The position numbers and the translations under genes were made by a program. Source: Undibacterium_A arcticum (GTDB lineage: Bacteria; Pseudomonadota; Gammaproteobacteria; Burkholderiales; Burkholderiaceae_D). From it: a stretch of DNA of 64,000 nucleotides. The stretch is taken from the NCBI RefSeq assembly GCF_042660705.1, contig NZ_JBHSUQ010000002.1, one strand, 5' to 3'. The notes beneath the pieces were generated by a model. That model worked only from the letters and a program-made list of their open reading frames with translations, did no database searches and had not been told where the DNA came from. This document shows, piece by piece, positions 10,701-18,506 of the stretch (position 1 is its first letter; every line of letters begins with the position of its first letter).

Positions 10701-11219
10701 CTATTCCGCAGTCACAAAGGCGTATTGCGTACGCAGGCGCTGGACGTGTATGTCGACCAGGGCGCCATAACGCGTGAGATTCTGCGGCGCGGTCAAAAGA
10801 GGATTGGCCAGTGTCGCGTTGCTATCGCCCGAATGAGTACGTACAAATTGAACGAGCAGCTGCATGGTCTGTTTCTGCAACCGGGTGTTGAGCAGTATCT
10901 TGTGCTGACTTTTTGCCCCGGCGCCGAGAACGATATGTCCATTTTGGCAACTTACGACAGGCTTGAGTGCGATCGCGTCCGCTACATGAAGTCCATACAC
11001 CCTTGCCGCGAGCATTTGTATGGCTACGTGACGATCGGTGTCGAGGAGGTTTTCCCAAACGACGGAAAACAGCGGCTGCATACGGGATAACGTGCGTTTC
11101 ATACGGCGAAGTTGCCATGCGAATCGGACGCCGGACCAAACCTGCGCAAAGCCGGCTTGCCGTGACGCTTCTCCATTGAGAGGAGATGTTGGTGTGTATT
11201 GGGTGATAGGCAGGTTCAT
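10701..11219 (-). CDS. Integrase-like short protein (second relative)
   Basis: 172 aa, first gene of the recombinase operon (12 bases before the recombinase ATG). It shares the central block DRHVAIQMLAARVYGLHVADAIALKP with the recombinase and with the protein at 9084, then KILLNTRLQKQTMQLLVQFV. It ends before any H-x-x-R or tyrosine box. It may be a regulatory or architectural partner of the recombinase, or a decayed duplicate. Intact spacing and coupling argue for function. Confidence 0.6.
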   Translation of the reverse strand: MNLPITQYTPTSPLNGEASRQAGFAQVWSGVRFAWQLRRMKRTLSRMQPLFSVVWENLLDTDRHVAIQMLAARVYGLHVADAIALKPVVSCQNGHIVLGAGAKSQHKILLNTRLQKQTMQLLVQFVRTHSGDSNATLANPLLTAPQNLTRYGALVDIHVQRLRTQYAFVTAE

Positions 11220-11263
11220 GTGCTTTCTCCGCTTTCTATGTGATTTGTGCTTCCGTTGGCTCG

Positions 11264-11569
11264 TCAGTTAGGTATGGTCAGGAAAGGTCCCATCAAGGGA
11301 AGGAGTGTTGGCATGCACGGGAATTCGACCGTTGGATGCCATGGCTGGCGCATGCCTTCGGCTGTCGTCATGGACTCGGGTGTATTGCTCGCCACTGATA
11401 CGGCCGGTTTGGACGCAGTGGCGCGAATCCCCCGCATTGCTCTCCTATGTCTAATGCGGACGGCATAGCGCACGGCGTCTGTCGTTTCACCCTGGCTGTC
11501 GCGATTGGACGCGGGCCAATCAGTCTCTTCTATTGCGTTGCTGTGCTTCGTGTATGTCATTTTGTGCAT
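11264..11569 (-). CDS. Small hypothetical protein upstream of recombinase operon
   Basis: About 101 aa starting MHKMTYTKHSN, with GGAAGGAGC ending about 4 bases before the ATG at 11569. It is rich in Arg, Thr and Ser, with no domain I recognise and no membrane segment. It lies 44 bases before the first recombinase-relative gene on the same strand. Compositional quality is moderate, so it could be spurious. The good Shine-Dalgarno is the main support. Confidence 0.35.
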   Translation of the reverse strand: MHKMTYTKHSNAIEETDWPASNRDSQGETTDAVRYAVRIRHRRAMRGIRATASKPAVSVASNTPESMTTAEGMRQPWHPTVEFPCMPTLLPLMGPFLTIPN

Positions 11570-11790
11570 CGGCAGCTCCTTCCAGTGCTGTCTTTTCCCG
11601 AGCGCACGCATGGGGAAAATACTTCAATTCCGGTACGGTGGTTCTCCTAACGGCTGGAGGTTCGGCGCTTTTTATACGTCTTGCGCGGACGAGCGTCGTG
11701 TCTTAAAAAAATGATCGAACCATAGCGATTGAGCGTTTCCGCCAATCTGTTATGCCCATCTCCTGGTGCATTTTCTGCGGGAGATTGGGA

Positions 11791-11815
11791 GCAAGTCGCG
11801 TGTGTGACGACTTGC
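11791..11815. repeat. Inverted repeat, 8-bp arms, 9-bp spacer
   Basis: GCAAGTCG at 11791-11798 and CGACTTGC at 11808-11815 are perfect complements separated by 9 bases. No T-tract follows, so it is not an obvious terminator. Its position upstream of the recombinase operon would suit an operator or a recombinase core/arm site; that is inference. Confidence 0.5.
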
Positions 11816-12175
11816 TGTCTTGTCCAGTTTTATCGCTGCACTGGAAAAACGTCCCCGATATACGCTTACCGCGCTTGGGGGAATATGGGACGACAGACAT
11901 TCACATTTCCTTAATCCCTCCCTGCCACCAGAAGGGTAGAACTCACCATTGAAGTCGACCTCCGGCGTACAGATAGCTGCGTACCGTGAGCATCAACCGC
12001 TGACGGCAGTTCGTATGTCCGAACCGCCCGCAAGTAGGCTTGAATGTCGTTACAGGAATTTGGAAAAAAATCTCATTGTCGTTTCATTGTCCGAAAAGGA
12101 CTGGAGAACCGCATGAACACTAGCTTTGAGACACACTCTGTTTCCAATGGAATTCTGATCCATTGAATTTAAAAA

Positions 12176-12262
12176 AAGGCGCGAGGCCTTGAAGAAGATT
12201 TTTGTACCGGTGTCTTGAACCGGTGAGGAAGATGCTAGATGCCCAGCTGCATAACTGGCCGT
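12176..12262 (+). ncRNA. Structured non-coding motif, copy 1
   Basis: Two hairpins, AAGGC/GCCTT (12176-12190) and ACCGG/CCGGT (12206-12224), are followed by the conserved string TGCTAGATGCCCAGCTG (12233-12249) and a further imperfect hairpin (GCCCAG...CTGGCC). The same order of two hairpins and a near-identical string occurs at 62859-62933. Conservation of string plus differing stem sequences suggests a structured RNA or DNA element. It should be compared with the STAXI-type RNA motifs of mobile elements; I cannot confirm membership. Confidence 0.45.
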
Positions 12263-12368
12263 GCGACCAGATAGTGAGGCCAGAATAGGTGAGCTCAAAA
12301 TGCTTGTCAAGGGGATTTTGGAGGTGAAGATCGGACCTTGTAACTTGAAAGGAGTAAATGCGAAATAG

Positions 12369-12385
12369 TGAAAAAATTTTTCACT
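12369..12385. promoter_or_regulatory. AT-rich near-palindrome upstream of parM
   Basis: GTGAAAAAATTTTTCAC is palindromic except for one extra central A. It is followed by TTTTTTCACTTTTT-type direct repeats to about 12400. Repeats upstream of parM/stbA genes often serve as centromere/operator for the partner DNA-binding protein. Here that is inferred from position only. Confidence 0.4.
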
Positions 12386-12660
12386 TTTTTTCACTTTTTG
12401 TCAATTCAAGCAGTGTTAGGTCTTCCACTGAACACTGCGTGATAAAACGTGCCATTTTTTTATAAATTATTTCAATTTATTGCACGACTTTGACGGCGCG
12501 TGGAATTTATCCGAAGCCTCGTGCAAAGAATTTCGATTTTTTGTCAAAATTTCTCAAACGACTTGGGAATCCGAGAGTTTTAGCGGTTATTCGCGGTTAG
12601 TTTTTATCGATTGGCGAAGTAAAGTAATCACAGTAATTTTCTTTAATCAGGGAGATATTT

Positions 12661-13694
12661 ATGACCACAACACGTGCGATCGACGTTGGCCACGGCAACA
12701 CTAAATTCACCACCGCAGACGGGGAATTTGAATTCGGGTGCAAGGTGTTCCCTTCTATCGCTCCGCAACCTCGTAACTCACTTGGGATGACGGGAGGCGT
12801 ACTGTCCGCTGGCGAGTTCATCGAGGTCGAGATTGACGGTGCCTCCTACGTCGTCGGGAGGGATTCCGAAACGGCCGAGTCCAGCTCTACCATGCGTTTG
12901 ATGGATGCCGAGTACTCTCTTTCCAACATTTATATGGCCCTGGTGCGCGGCGCACTGTATTACATGAAGACTCCAAAGATAGATATGTTGGTCCTTGGAC
13001 TCCCTCTGACCACATTTGAATCACACCGGGAAAAGTTACGTGAGCGAATGGTCGGTGGCCATACCATTCCCAATCCTCATCTAAAAGCGAACCCTGGTGC
13101 ACCGGCCAAGATGAGCGTTCAGGTAGCGAATGTCCGAATTTGCCACAGCCAGTTGGAGCATTCTTTAATTACAGCGTACCGCGACGGCTGTACAACCAGA
13201 TGAGCGCCCAGAAGAATTTGATTCTTGATGTTGGCCACGGCACATTTGATTGGTTTTTGGCCAAAGGCAATTCACCGATCCCCGGACGCAGCGATGGTTA
13301 TAACGGCGGCGTCTCCAAGATTGTGACCAGTGTGGCGGATGCCATGGGACAGGGGAAGAAAAATAATATGGGGGTTCTGGAGCGGATCGATCTAGCACTC
13401 CGAACCGGACAGAAAGTGCATATTAGTGGCGAGGAAATCGACATCAACGGTAGGTACGGTAAGGTTGCCGAGAATGCGATTCGAGAATCGTTGGCAGCGA
13501 TGCTGAAGAGCGTAGGCAATATGGACGACGTCGACAACATCATTCTGACGGGAGGCGGCGCTACTCTCTTCAAGAAAGAGACTGAGAAGGCGATACCGAA
13601 TCGCAAAATCATTCTTGATGACGATCCTATTTTCAGCAATGTTCGCGGCTTTCAGATGGTCGGAGAACAATGGGCAGCAAACCTCGCGAGCTGA
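12661..13694 (+). CDS. parM: ParM/StbA-type actin-like partition ATPase, frame break at 13139-13141
   Basis: About 345 aa after correction. The actin-fold nucleotide motifs are in order: AIDVGHGNTKF (residues 6-16, phosphate 1), LILDVGHGTFDWFLA (phosphate 2) and NIILTGGGATLFKKE (adenosine). The frame breaks at a run of three T; with four T the sequence reads VANVRILPQPVGAFFNYS. ParM filaments push or position sister DNA copies, so this gene marks a low-copy replicon or an element with a plasmid phase. It is followed after 2 bases by the StbB-like gene. The ATG at 12661 is preceded by GGGAG about 6 bases upstream. Confidence 0.9.
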
Positions 13695-13696
13695 CC

Positions 13697-14005
13697 ATGA
13701 ATAGGATCATCTCAAGAGTCGTCATCAGTCCTGGGGATATGGCTTATGACCAGCTCGCTAAACTTAATGGTGACAAAACAGCGATTCGTCACCGATTGAT
13801 TGCTTTGATTCACATGGGAGTCATTGCCGAAGGATCACTTACGACTCGAGCTGTATCAACTGCTGCGCCTCCCATCGACCTAAGCGATTCGCGCCAGACA
13901 CACCCTACCGAATCAGCACAGTCCGCGGACACGCGTTCTACCGAGAAGAATAAGTCTCGACCTTATTCGGTACCAACATTTAACCTAGACGGCCTTACAG
14001 GCTGA
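13697..14005 (+). CDS. StbB-like partition partner protein
   Basis: 102 aa starting at MNRIISRVVISPGD, 2 bases after the parM stop. Residues 1-45 look like a compact DNA-binding region (DKTAIRHRLIALIHMGVIAEG). The rest is low-complexity, ending in PYSVPTFNLDGLTG. The position after an actin-like gene matches ParR/StbB adaptors that bind centromere repeats and cap ParM filaments. The sequence itself is not diagnostic. A strong hairpin follows its stop. Confidence 0.6.
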   Translation: MNRIISRVVISPGDMAYDQLAKLNGDKTAIRHRLIALIHMGVIAEGSLTTRAVSTAAPPIDLSDSRQTHPTESAQSADTRSTEKNKSRPYSVPTFNLDGLTG

Positions 14006-14011
14006 CGTGTC

Positions 14012-14048
14012 GCCCTCGAAGTTACCTTTGCATGACGACTTCGAGGGC
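14012..14048 (+). terminator. Perfect 11-bp hairpin after the partition operon
   Basis: GCCCTCGAAGT (14012-14022) pairs perfectly with ACTTCGAGGGC (14038-14048), with a 15-base loop. Only a weak T-rich tail follows, so it may be a terminator or a protein-binding dyad between stbB-like and the next gene. Confidence 0.55.
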
Positions 14049-14106
14049 TTGACTGATCAAAACTGCGTGTTATTTCTATCTCACGGTTCTTATAAAGGAG
14101 ATGGAA

Positions 14107-14430
14107 ATGAACACACTGGCAAATTGGACTCTTGAACAAAGCAATGTTGCATGGGTCGAAAATGACCCCCGCAGCGTTCATGCGATGTTGCACGGAAAAG
14201 GCGACGGCCGCGAGAAGATGTACCTCGCCTTCGCAAGTAAGGCACGTAGGTACGACCCGAACATCTCTGAAGAAAACATCTCAGAAAACTTTGCAGACTA
14301 TGTGCAACAAAATAAGGCAAAACATCCGGGTGTTTTGCAATCCATGCGGCAAATTTATCAACCAAGTCGCATCTGCCAAAAGCTGCGGCGCCTCTGGTTC
14401 TCGCGGTCATCACATCAGTCGGAGTGCTGA
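14107..14430 (+). CDS. Hypothetical protein upstream of lytic transglycosylase
   Basis: About 107 aa. AAAGGAG at 14094-14100 favours the second ATG at 14107 (MNTLANWTLEQSN). The first 75 residues read well (KMYLAFASKARRYDPNISEENI). The last 30 are Arg/Ser-rich, while the alternative frame shows CNPCGKFINQVASAKSCG, so a frame break near 14333-14340 is possible. The stop overlaps the region just before the next ATG, so the two genes are co-transcribed. Function unknown. Confidence 0.5.
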   Translation: MNTLANWTLEQSNVAWVENDPRSVHAMLHGKGDGREKMYLAFASKARRYDPNISEENISENFADYVQQNKAKHPGVLQSMRQIYQPSRICQKLRRLWFSRSSHQSEC

Positions 14431-14431
14431 C

Positions 14432-14908
14432 ATGGCTTGCGCCAAATTTTTAGGATCTCGGACCGCCGGCGCGCTTTCCGCGCTGGCCCTCTGCCTGATC
14501 ATGGCACAGCGTTCAGCATTCGCGGTACAAGACTGCTTTGACGCCGCCGCAAGCTACCATCAGGTTAGTCCCGACATTCTACGGTCGATTGCAATTCAAG
14601 AAAACTGGCGCTGCGATGGCACAGTACGCAGAAATTCAAACGGATCGATCGATGTGGGCTGCATGCAGATCAATTCCATTCACTTTTCTGAACTATCGCG
14701 TTTCGGAATTGCGCCTTCCGACCTTCTTGACCAGTGTAAGAATATCTATATCGGCGCTTGGCATTACAAAAAAATGATGCGTCGTTACGGGAACACTTGG
14801 ATGGCGGTTGGTGCCTATCATAGTGAAACGATCGCCGAACGCGATTCCTATGCGCTAAAAGTTTACAAAAATTTGGCTACGCTATTTTTTTCCAAACGCG
14901 AGCGTTAG
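14432..14908 (+). CDS. Lytic transglycosylase (VirB1/PilT-type SLT domain)
   Basis: 158 aa with an N-terminal signal peptide (hydrophobic AGALSALALCLIMA, cleavage near residue 30). The SLT fold shows VSPDILRSIAIQENW with the catalytic glutamate, then VGCMQINSIHF and a GAYHSE stretch. It cleaves peptidoglycan to let pili or secretion machinery cross the wall. R64-type pilus loci and VirB systems both carry such an enzyme, and this is the only one in the window, so it may serve both. GGAG lies 7 bases before the ATG. Confidence 0.85.
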   Translation: MACAKFLGSRTAGALSALALCLIMAQRSAFAVQDCFDAAASYHQVSPDILRSIAIQENWRCDGTVRRNSNGSIDVGCMQINSIHFSELSRFGIAPSDLLDQCKNIYIGAWHYKKMMRRYGNTWMAVGAYHSETIAERDSYALKVYKNLATLFFSKRER

Positions 14909-15039
14909 ACTCTGGTCTGACTGCTTGTTCACAACCAGGATCGGCCCGTTCCCCGCGTTAAATAGGCGGTTTGCTTAACGGAGCTGGCTGGACTCGGAAT
15001 TATTAATCCCATTTTTCATCCTTATAGAAAGCGCAACAC

Positions 15040-15285
15040 ATGGCAATCGACAAAACTACAGGTCAAAATCAGATTCTCGATAATATGATGAAACAGCTAA
15101 ATTTGAAAAACGCCGCGGCATTGTCTCGTGCTCTTGAAGTGGCTCCTCCCTTAATTAGTAAGCTCAGGCACGGCGCCCTTAAAATGGGCGCATCGATGTT
15201 GATTCGGATTCACGAAGAAACGGATGTAAGCATCGCGGAACTGAAGATTACATTGGGGTGCGATCAGCGAGAGGTAATTTCGTGA
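15040..15285 (+). CDS. Small XRE-like HTH protein
   Basis: 81 aa. NAAALSRALEVAPPLISKLR is a Cro/CI-type helix-turn-helix, followed by MLIRIHEETDVSIAELK. It is short, with no oligomerisation or protease domain. The start of the next gene (GTGAGC) overlaps its stop codon, so the two are translated together. It is probably a local repressor; the target is unknown. Confidence 0.7.
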   Translation: MAIDKTTGQNQILDNMMKQLNLKNAAALSRALEVAPPLISKLRHGALKMGASMLIRIHEETDVSIAELKITLGCDQREVIS

Positions 15286-15752
15286 GCGTTGAAAACAGTC
15301 GTCCTGTGATTGACTGCCCCCACGCACACAAAGACGGCTACCCCTTCGGAGAGACGGTCCCAAAACGGATTCGCATGATCAAGACCGTGACGGCGGATCC
15401 CATGCCGGTGATCGGGTTCGCCACGATGGGTGACAATATTCCTGTGGCCTTTCGCGGAATGGAACTGGACGCCTGGACAAACAGCTATGGCGCGGTCGCA
15501 GCTGTATTCTCGGACGGACGAAAACTGGGCGTGAAGCCAGATGAATTTGAGGTCATCGAGTGGTCAGATCCAGCACGGATCAGTATCGCTATGCGTAAAA
15601 TCACAAGCCATATAAAAAGCGATACGCATTTGTGTGGCTCCTTATGCCGTATAAATACACTGAATATTGGTTACGGTGACTTGGTGGCCGGTATTGTCCG
15701 TTACCGTGACGGACAACACAGCTGTGCCGGTGTAGCCGGCTTTGACCACTAG
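15282..15752 (+). CDS. Hypothetical protein, 3' end uncertain
   Basis: GTG start at 15282 overlapping the previous stop. Residues 1-110 read as a small soluble protein (MPVIGFATMGDNIPVAFRGMELDAW, then DGRKLGVKPDEFEVIEW). The last 40 residues overlap the convergent secreted-protein gene by 110 bases and look non-coding, so a lost stop through a frame break around 15600-15640 is likely. No family recognised. Confidence 0.45.
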   Translation: MSVENSRPVIDCPHAHKDGYPFGETVPKRIRMIKTVTADPMPVIGFATMGDNIPVAFRGMELDAWTNSYGAVAAVFSDGRKLGVKPDEFEVIEWSDPARISIAMRKITSHIKSDTHLCGSLCRINTLNIGYGDLVAGIVRYRDGQHSCAGVAGFDH

Positions 15753-16205
15753 ATGGTTAACGGTGGGGCCTGCCGTTGTCCCATTGGCAAGTCCAAAATT
15801 GGCACCGGCTGTAATTGTCCAGCTGTAGGTATATCCACCAGTGCCGCCGCTGGCAATGACGGTAGGGTAGGTATAGCAGTAGTACTGGACACCCGTCGTA
15901 TTGCCGGTGCAGCCAAAGTTATCGCCATTGGCACTCGCGGTCAGCGGTTGAGTGCAGGCGCCCAAGGGTTTCCACGTGCCACCGCCGGTGGACGACGTGT
16001 TGAGTGGGTGCCAGGTTCCGTTGTGTGCGCCTTGTCCGGACCCGCCATCGGTACACAGCGGCTTCCAGGTCAGCGCATGCGCGGCCAGCGAGAATCCCAG
16101 CAATAGGCAGCCCACCAGCAACGCTCGCAACAAATGGCTGGCGGTTTCCAGGGAGCGTACTTGGCAGGGCCCGGTAGACGCTGTCAGCAGTGGTAAGTTG
16201 TTCAC
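15642..16205 (-). CDS. Secreted Ig/PKD-like protein downstream of the pilus adhesin
   Basis: 187 aa from a GTG at 16205 with AGGAGG overlapping the stop of the adhesin gene, so translation is coupled. It has a signal peptide with core LLRALLVGCLLLGFSLAAHA. The mature part has a Trp/Gly/Thr-rich linker (TWKPLC, TWHPLN and GTWKPLG repeats) and an Ig/PKD-like beta domain (GGYTYSWTITAG, AVLSVTVTDNTGHQVTV). It is probably an accessory adhesin or a periplasmic/surface partner of the tip protein; this is inferred from location. Confidence 0.65.
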   Translation of the reverse strand: MNNLPLLTASTGPCQVRSLETASHLLRALLVGCLLLGFSLAAHALTWKPLCTDGGSGQGAHNGTWHPLNTSSTGGGTWKPLGACTQPLTASANGDNFGCTGNTTGVQYYCYTYPTVIASGGTGGYTYSWTITAGANFGLANGTTAGPTVNHLVVKAGYTGTAVLSVTVTDNTGHQVTVTNIQCIYTA

Positions 16206-16214
16206 TGCAGCCTC

Positions 16215-18506
16215 CTAGTTGCACACATACAGATTGCCGGACCCATCCCGGCCAATCGAGCCAGCCGCGGCACAGCCCCAGCCATTGCCGGCGATATTTC
16301 CCGGTTGGACGTAATTGCTGGCCGTGACGGCGCCACCATTGAAGTTGCGCGAACCATCGATTGCCACGTTACCGGCAATCTGCAAGCCGGCTCCGGCATA
16401 TAACCAGGCGTCAGTCAGGAACCCTTTGCCGTTGTAGGCGCGCACCCAAGTGGTATCGACCATCCAGACACCGCCGCCGTAGGTAGAGCTGTACCAGCCG
16501 GCCTGCCCGTTGGAGCGATACCAGCCATTGTTGTTAATTTCAGCGATAGTGGCGTTGCCTATCAGCGTAGTGGCAGTATCGGCGAGTCGTGCACTGTCGA
16601 CGCGCACGCCATACGTGTTCGTGCCGTTCCAGCCCATCAGAGTTGGATAGCTGCCAGTCCAGGCAACCTGCGCATCCTTGTTGCTGATGGCCTGGCCTTC
16701 TGGTGCCGTGCTGGCCGATGCATCGAACAGGACGTGATTACTGCCATAGTTCTTCCAGCGCATCATCTTGGCGACGCCAATGTCGGTGTTCTGGTCAGTC
16801 CGAACGCTGGCAATCATCGCGCCGTTGACGTTGGCGGAAATATTCGCAGCGGTCAAGACATTGGAGCCGCCGATGGTCATCGCGCTGGCTGACAGGATAG
16901 CTCCGCCTGTGCCAGTGCAGTCGCCGCTGCTGTTGCCCACGCAGATGGTGCCATACGAGTAAATGGACTGCCCCGCGGCAATGCGGCCAGCGCCAATGTC
17001 GTAGGCAGTCTGGTTGGCGAGGCCTATGGTGCCCGATGTATTCACCAGGATGTGTGCCGCAGTCAGGGTGCCCGCCATTCCGGTGTCACCAGTACGAACG
17101 TTGAACCAGTGCGAATAACTACCGTTAGCCACCGGCTGGCCGGTGATGTTCGGTCCGAAACCGATGCCGTACCATGATTTCAGGGCAAAATTGTTGGTCG
17201 TTGAGCTTGCGCCATCGCCATTGCCAGGCCCGATGGTGGCAGCGGTGCCCGGCGCCGTGAAGCCCAGTGCAGCCGACATGGTGTCGCCGGCGCGATTGAC
17301 CGGAACATATCCAAGGGCGGTGGTGACATCTCCAGAATTCATCACCACATTACCTGTGCGCCCGAACACGGATTGCACGGGAGCCTGCGCTGCCGTGATG
17401 TACCCTGGGCCATTGGTGAGCTGATTTAAATTTGTCAGCGTGGCTTGCGTCCAGGCCTGACTGCCGTTGACATATAAATTTGCGCCCGGCATCTGATATT
17501 GAGTTCCGTCAAAGTAGACGTAGCGAGTGTTCGCGCCATTGAGGAAGATGACGCCGGTGCCGTCGCCGCGCGAAGCAGTAATGTCTTTGGCATACAAGTT
17601 CGCGCCGACATTGACGTTCCCGCCCAGTGGATTGAGATTTAATGCCGCTGCGACCCCGTTGTTACGTGCTTGAATCCCGCCGTAGTCATACGCGACATTC
17701 AGACCGGGTTCGCTGCCAACTCGGAAAAAATATGCACCGTTGGCCAGGCCTATGGCATTCCCCCCCATCGCTGCGACCTGACTGTTTGACACATAGCCAG
17801 CGCCAGATGCTACCCATGGCAGTCCCGAGCCTACCGACACCCATGTGGTCGTACCTGCATTCCAGCGATAAAGCGCGTTCGTTGCCTTCGTGAGACGCAC
17901 CTGACCATCTTTCAGACTCCCGGCGTTCAAAGCGTTCAAAGCGGTTACGTCGGCCACCGGATCGCCAAAAAACAGCGTGCCGCTGGTCCCCATCTGCAGC
18001 TGCGTTGAGCTATAGGCGATCAGGAAATCGTCACCTTTTGCCCCGGTGCCGGCAGCAATGTCTGCGCAGCTGGTCTGGAACGCATTGTCGATGCCCGCCG
18101 ATATGACCGCGAACACTGGCGCGGAATACCCGTTCACAACGCCTGTGATACGGCCAACGCTGCTATTGGTCGAACCGTTATCCCAAGAGCAGTACCCCAA
18201 CTTGACGCCGTAGGAGTCGTCCTTCGGTGCAGCACTGGACAACGGGATGATCCCGCCACCGACTGGGCCAGTTCCGGCGAGAATTACGGGTGCTTCGATA
18301 TAGCCATCGCCGTCAATATCGCTCGATTCAGTGGCCAATGACATGACGGCTTGCTGAACCGCGATGCGTTGCGTGGCTGCGCGTGTCATGTCCGCTAAGC
18401 CAAGAACCTCATCTGCGGTCGTCGCAAACACGGGAACGACCGGAGTCGCGCCGATGGTCAGTGCCACAACAGATGCAATCAGGCGATGTGAGAATCGAAT
18501 GTTCAT
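16215..18506 (-). CDS. pilV: PilV-like pilus-tip adhesin with phage-tail-fibre modules (locus A)
   Basis: 763 aa from the ATG at 18506 with GGAG 9 bases upstream. The N-terminus is a Sec-type signal (SVVALTIGATPVVPVFA), then a helical stretch and an EF-hand-like DIDGDGYIEAP. The middle has tail-fibre-like units: NLNPLGGNVNVGANL, LGYVPVNRAGDTMSAAL, and NGWYRSNGQAGWYSSTYGGG with VWMVDTTWVRAYNGKGFL. The C-terminal GCAAAGSIGRDGSGNLYVC matches the tail style of shufflon PilV proteins. It would sit at the pilus tip and bind recipient or host surfaces. No site-specific recombination repeats or rci gene were seen. It immediately follows iscB. Confidence 0.75.
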   Translation of the reverse strand: MNIRFSHRLIASVVALTIGATPVVPVFATTADEVLGLADMTRAATQRIAVQQAVMSLATESSDIDGDGYIEAPVILAGTGPVGGGIIPLSSAAPKDDSYGVKLGYCSWDNGSTNSSVGRITGVVNGYSAPVFAVISAGIDNAFQTSCADIAAGTGAKGDDFLIAYSSTQLQMGTSGTLFFGDPVADVTALNALNAGSLKDGQVRLTKATNALYRWNAGTTTWVSVGSGLPWVASGAGYVSNSQVAAMGGNAIGLANGAYFFRVGSEPGLNVAYDYGGIQARNNGVAAALNLNPLGGNVNVGANLYAKDITASRGDGTGVIFLNGANTRYVYFDGTQYQMPGANLYVNGSQAWTQATLTNLNQLTNGPGYITAAQAPVQSVFGRTGNVVMNSGDVTTALGYVPVNRAGDTMSAALGFTAPGTAATIGPGNGDGASSTTNNFALKSWYGIGFGPNITGQPVANGSYSHWFNVRTGDTGMAGTLTAAHILVNTSGTIGLANQTAYDIGAGRIAAGQSIYSYGTICVGNSSGDCTGTGGAILSASAMTIGGSNVLTAANISANVNGAMIASVRTDQNTDIGVAKMMRWKNYGSNHVLFDASASTAPEGQAISNKDAQVAWTGSYPTLMGWNGTNTYGVRVDSARLADTATTLIGNATIAEINNNGWYRSNGQAGWYSSTYGGGVWMVDTTWVRAYNGKGFLTDAWLYAGAGLQIAGNVAIDGSRNFNGGAVTASNYVQPGNIAGNGWGCAAAGSIGRDGSGNLYVCN

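Larger units (their letters stand above)
11570..12660. other. Long intergenic region between recombinase operon and parM
   Basis: About 1.1 kb without a convincing gene. Short open frames here, including a minus-strand one at 12050-12394, have poor start context and overlap structured DNA. The region contains an 8-bp inverted repeat at 11791-11815, the structured motif at 12176-12262, the AT-rich palindrome at 12369-12385 with TTTTTTCACTTTTT repeats, and the presumed parM promoter/centromere. It is a plausible location for att, par or origin sites, which I cannot assign. Confidence 0.5.

Noticed and set aside
12050..12394. 114-residue minus-strand open frame
   Set aside because: It overlaps the structured motif and palindrome, has a poor start context and low-quality composition.
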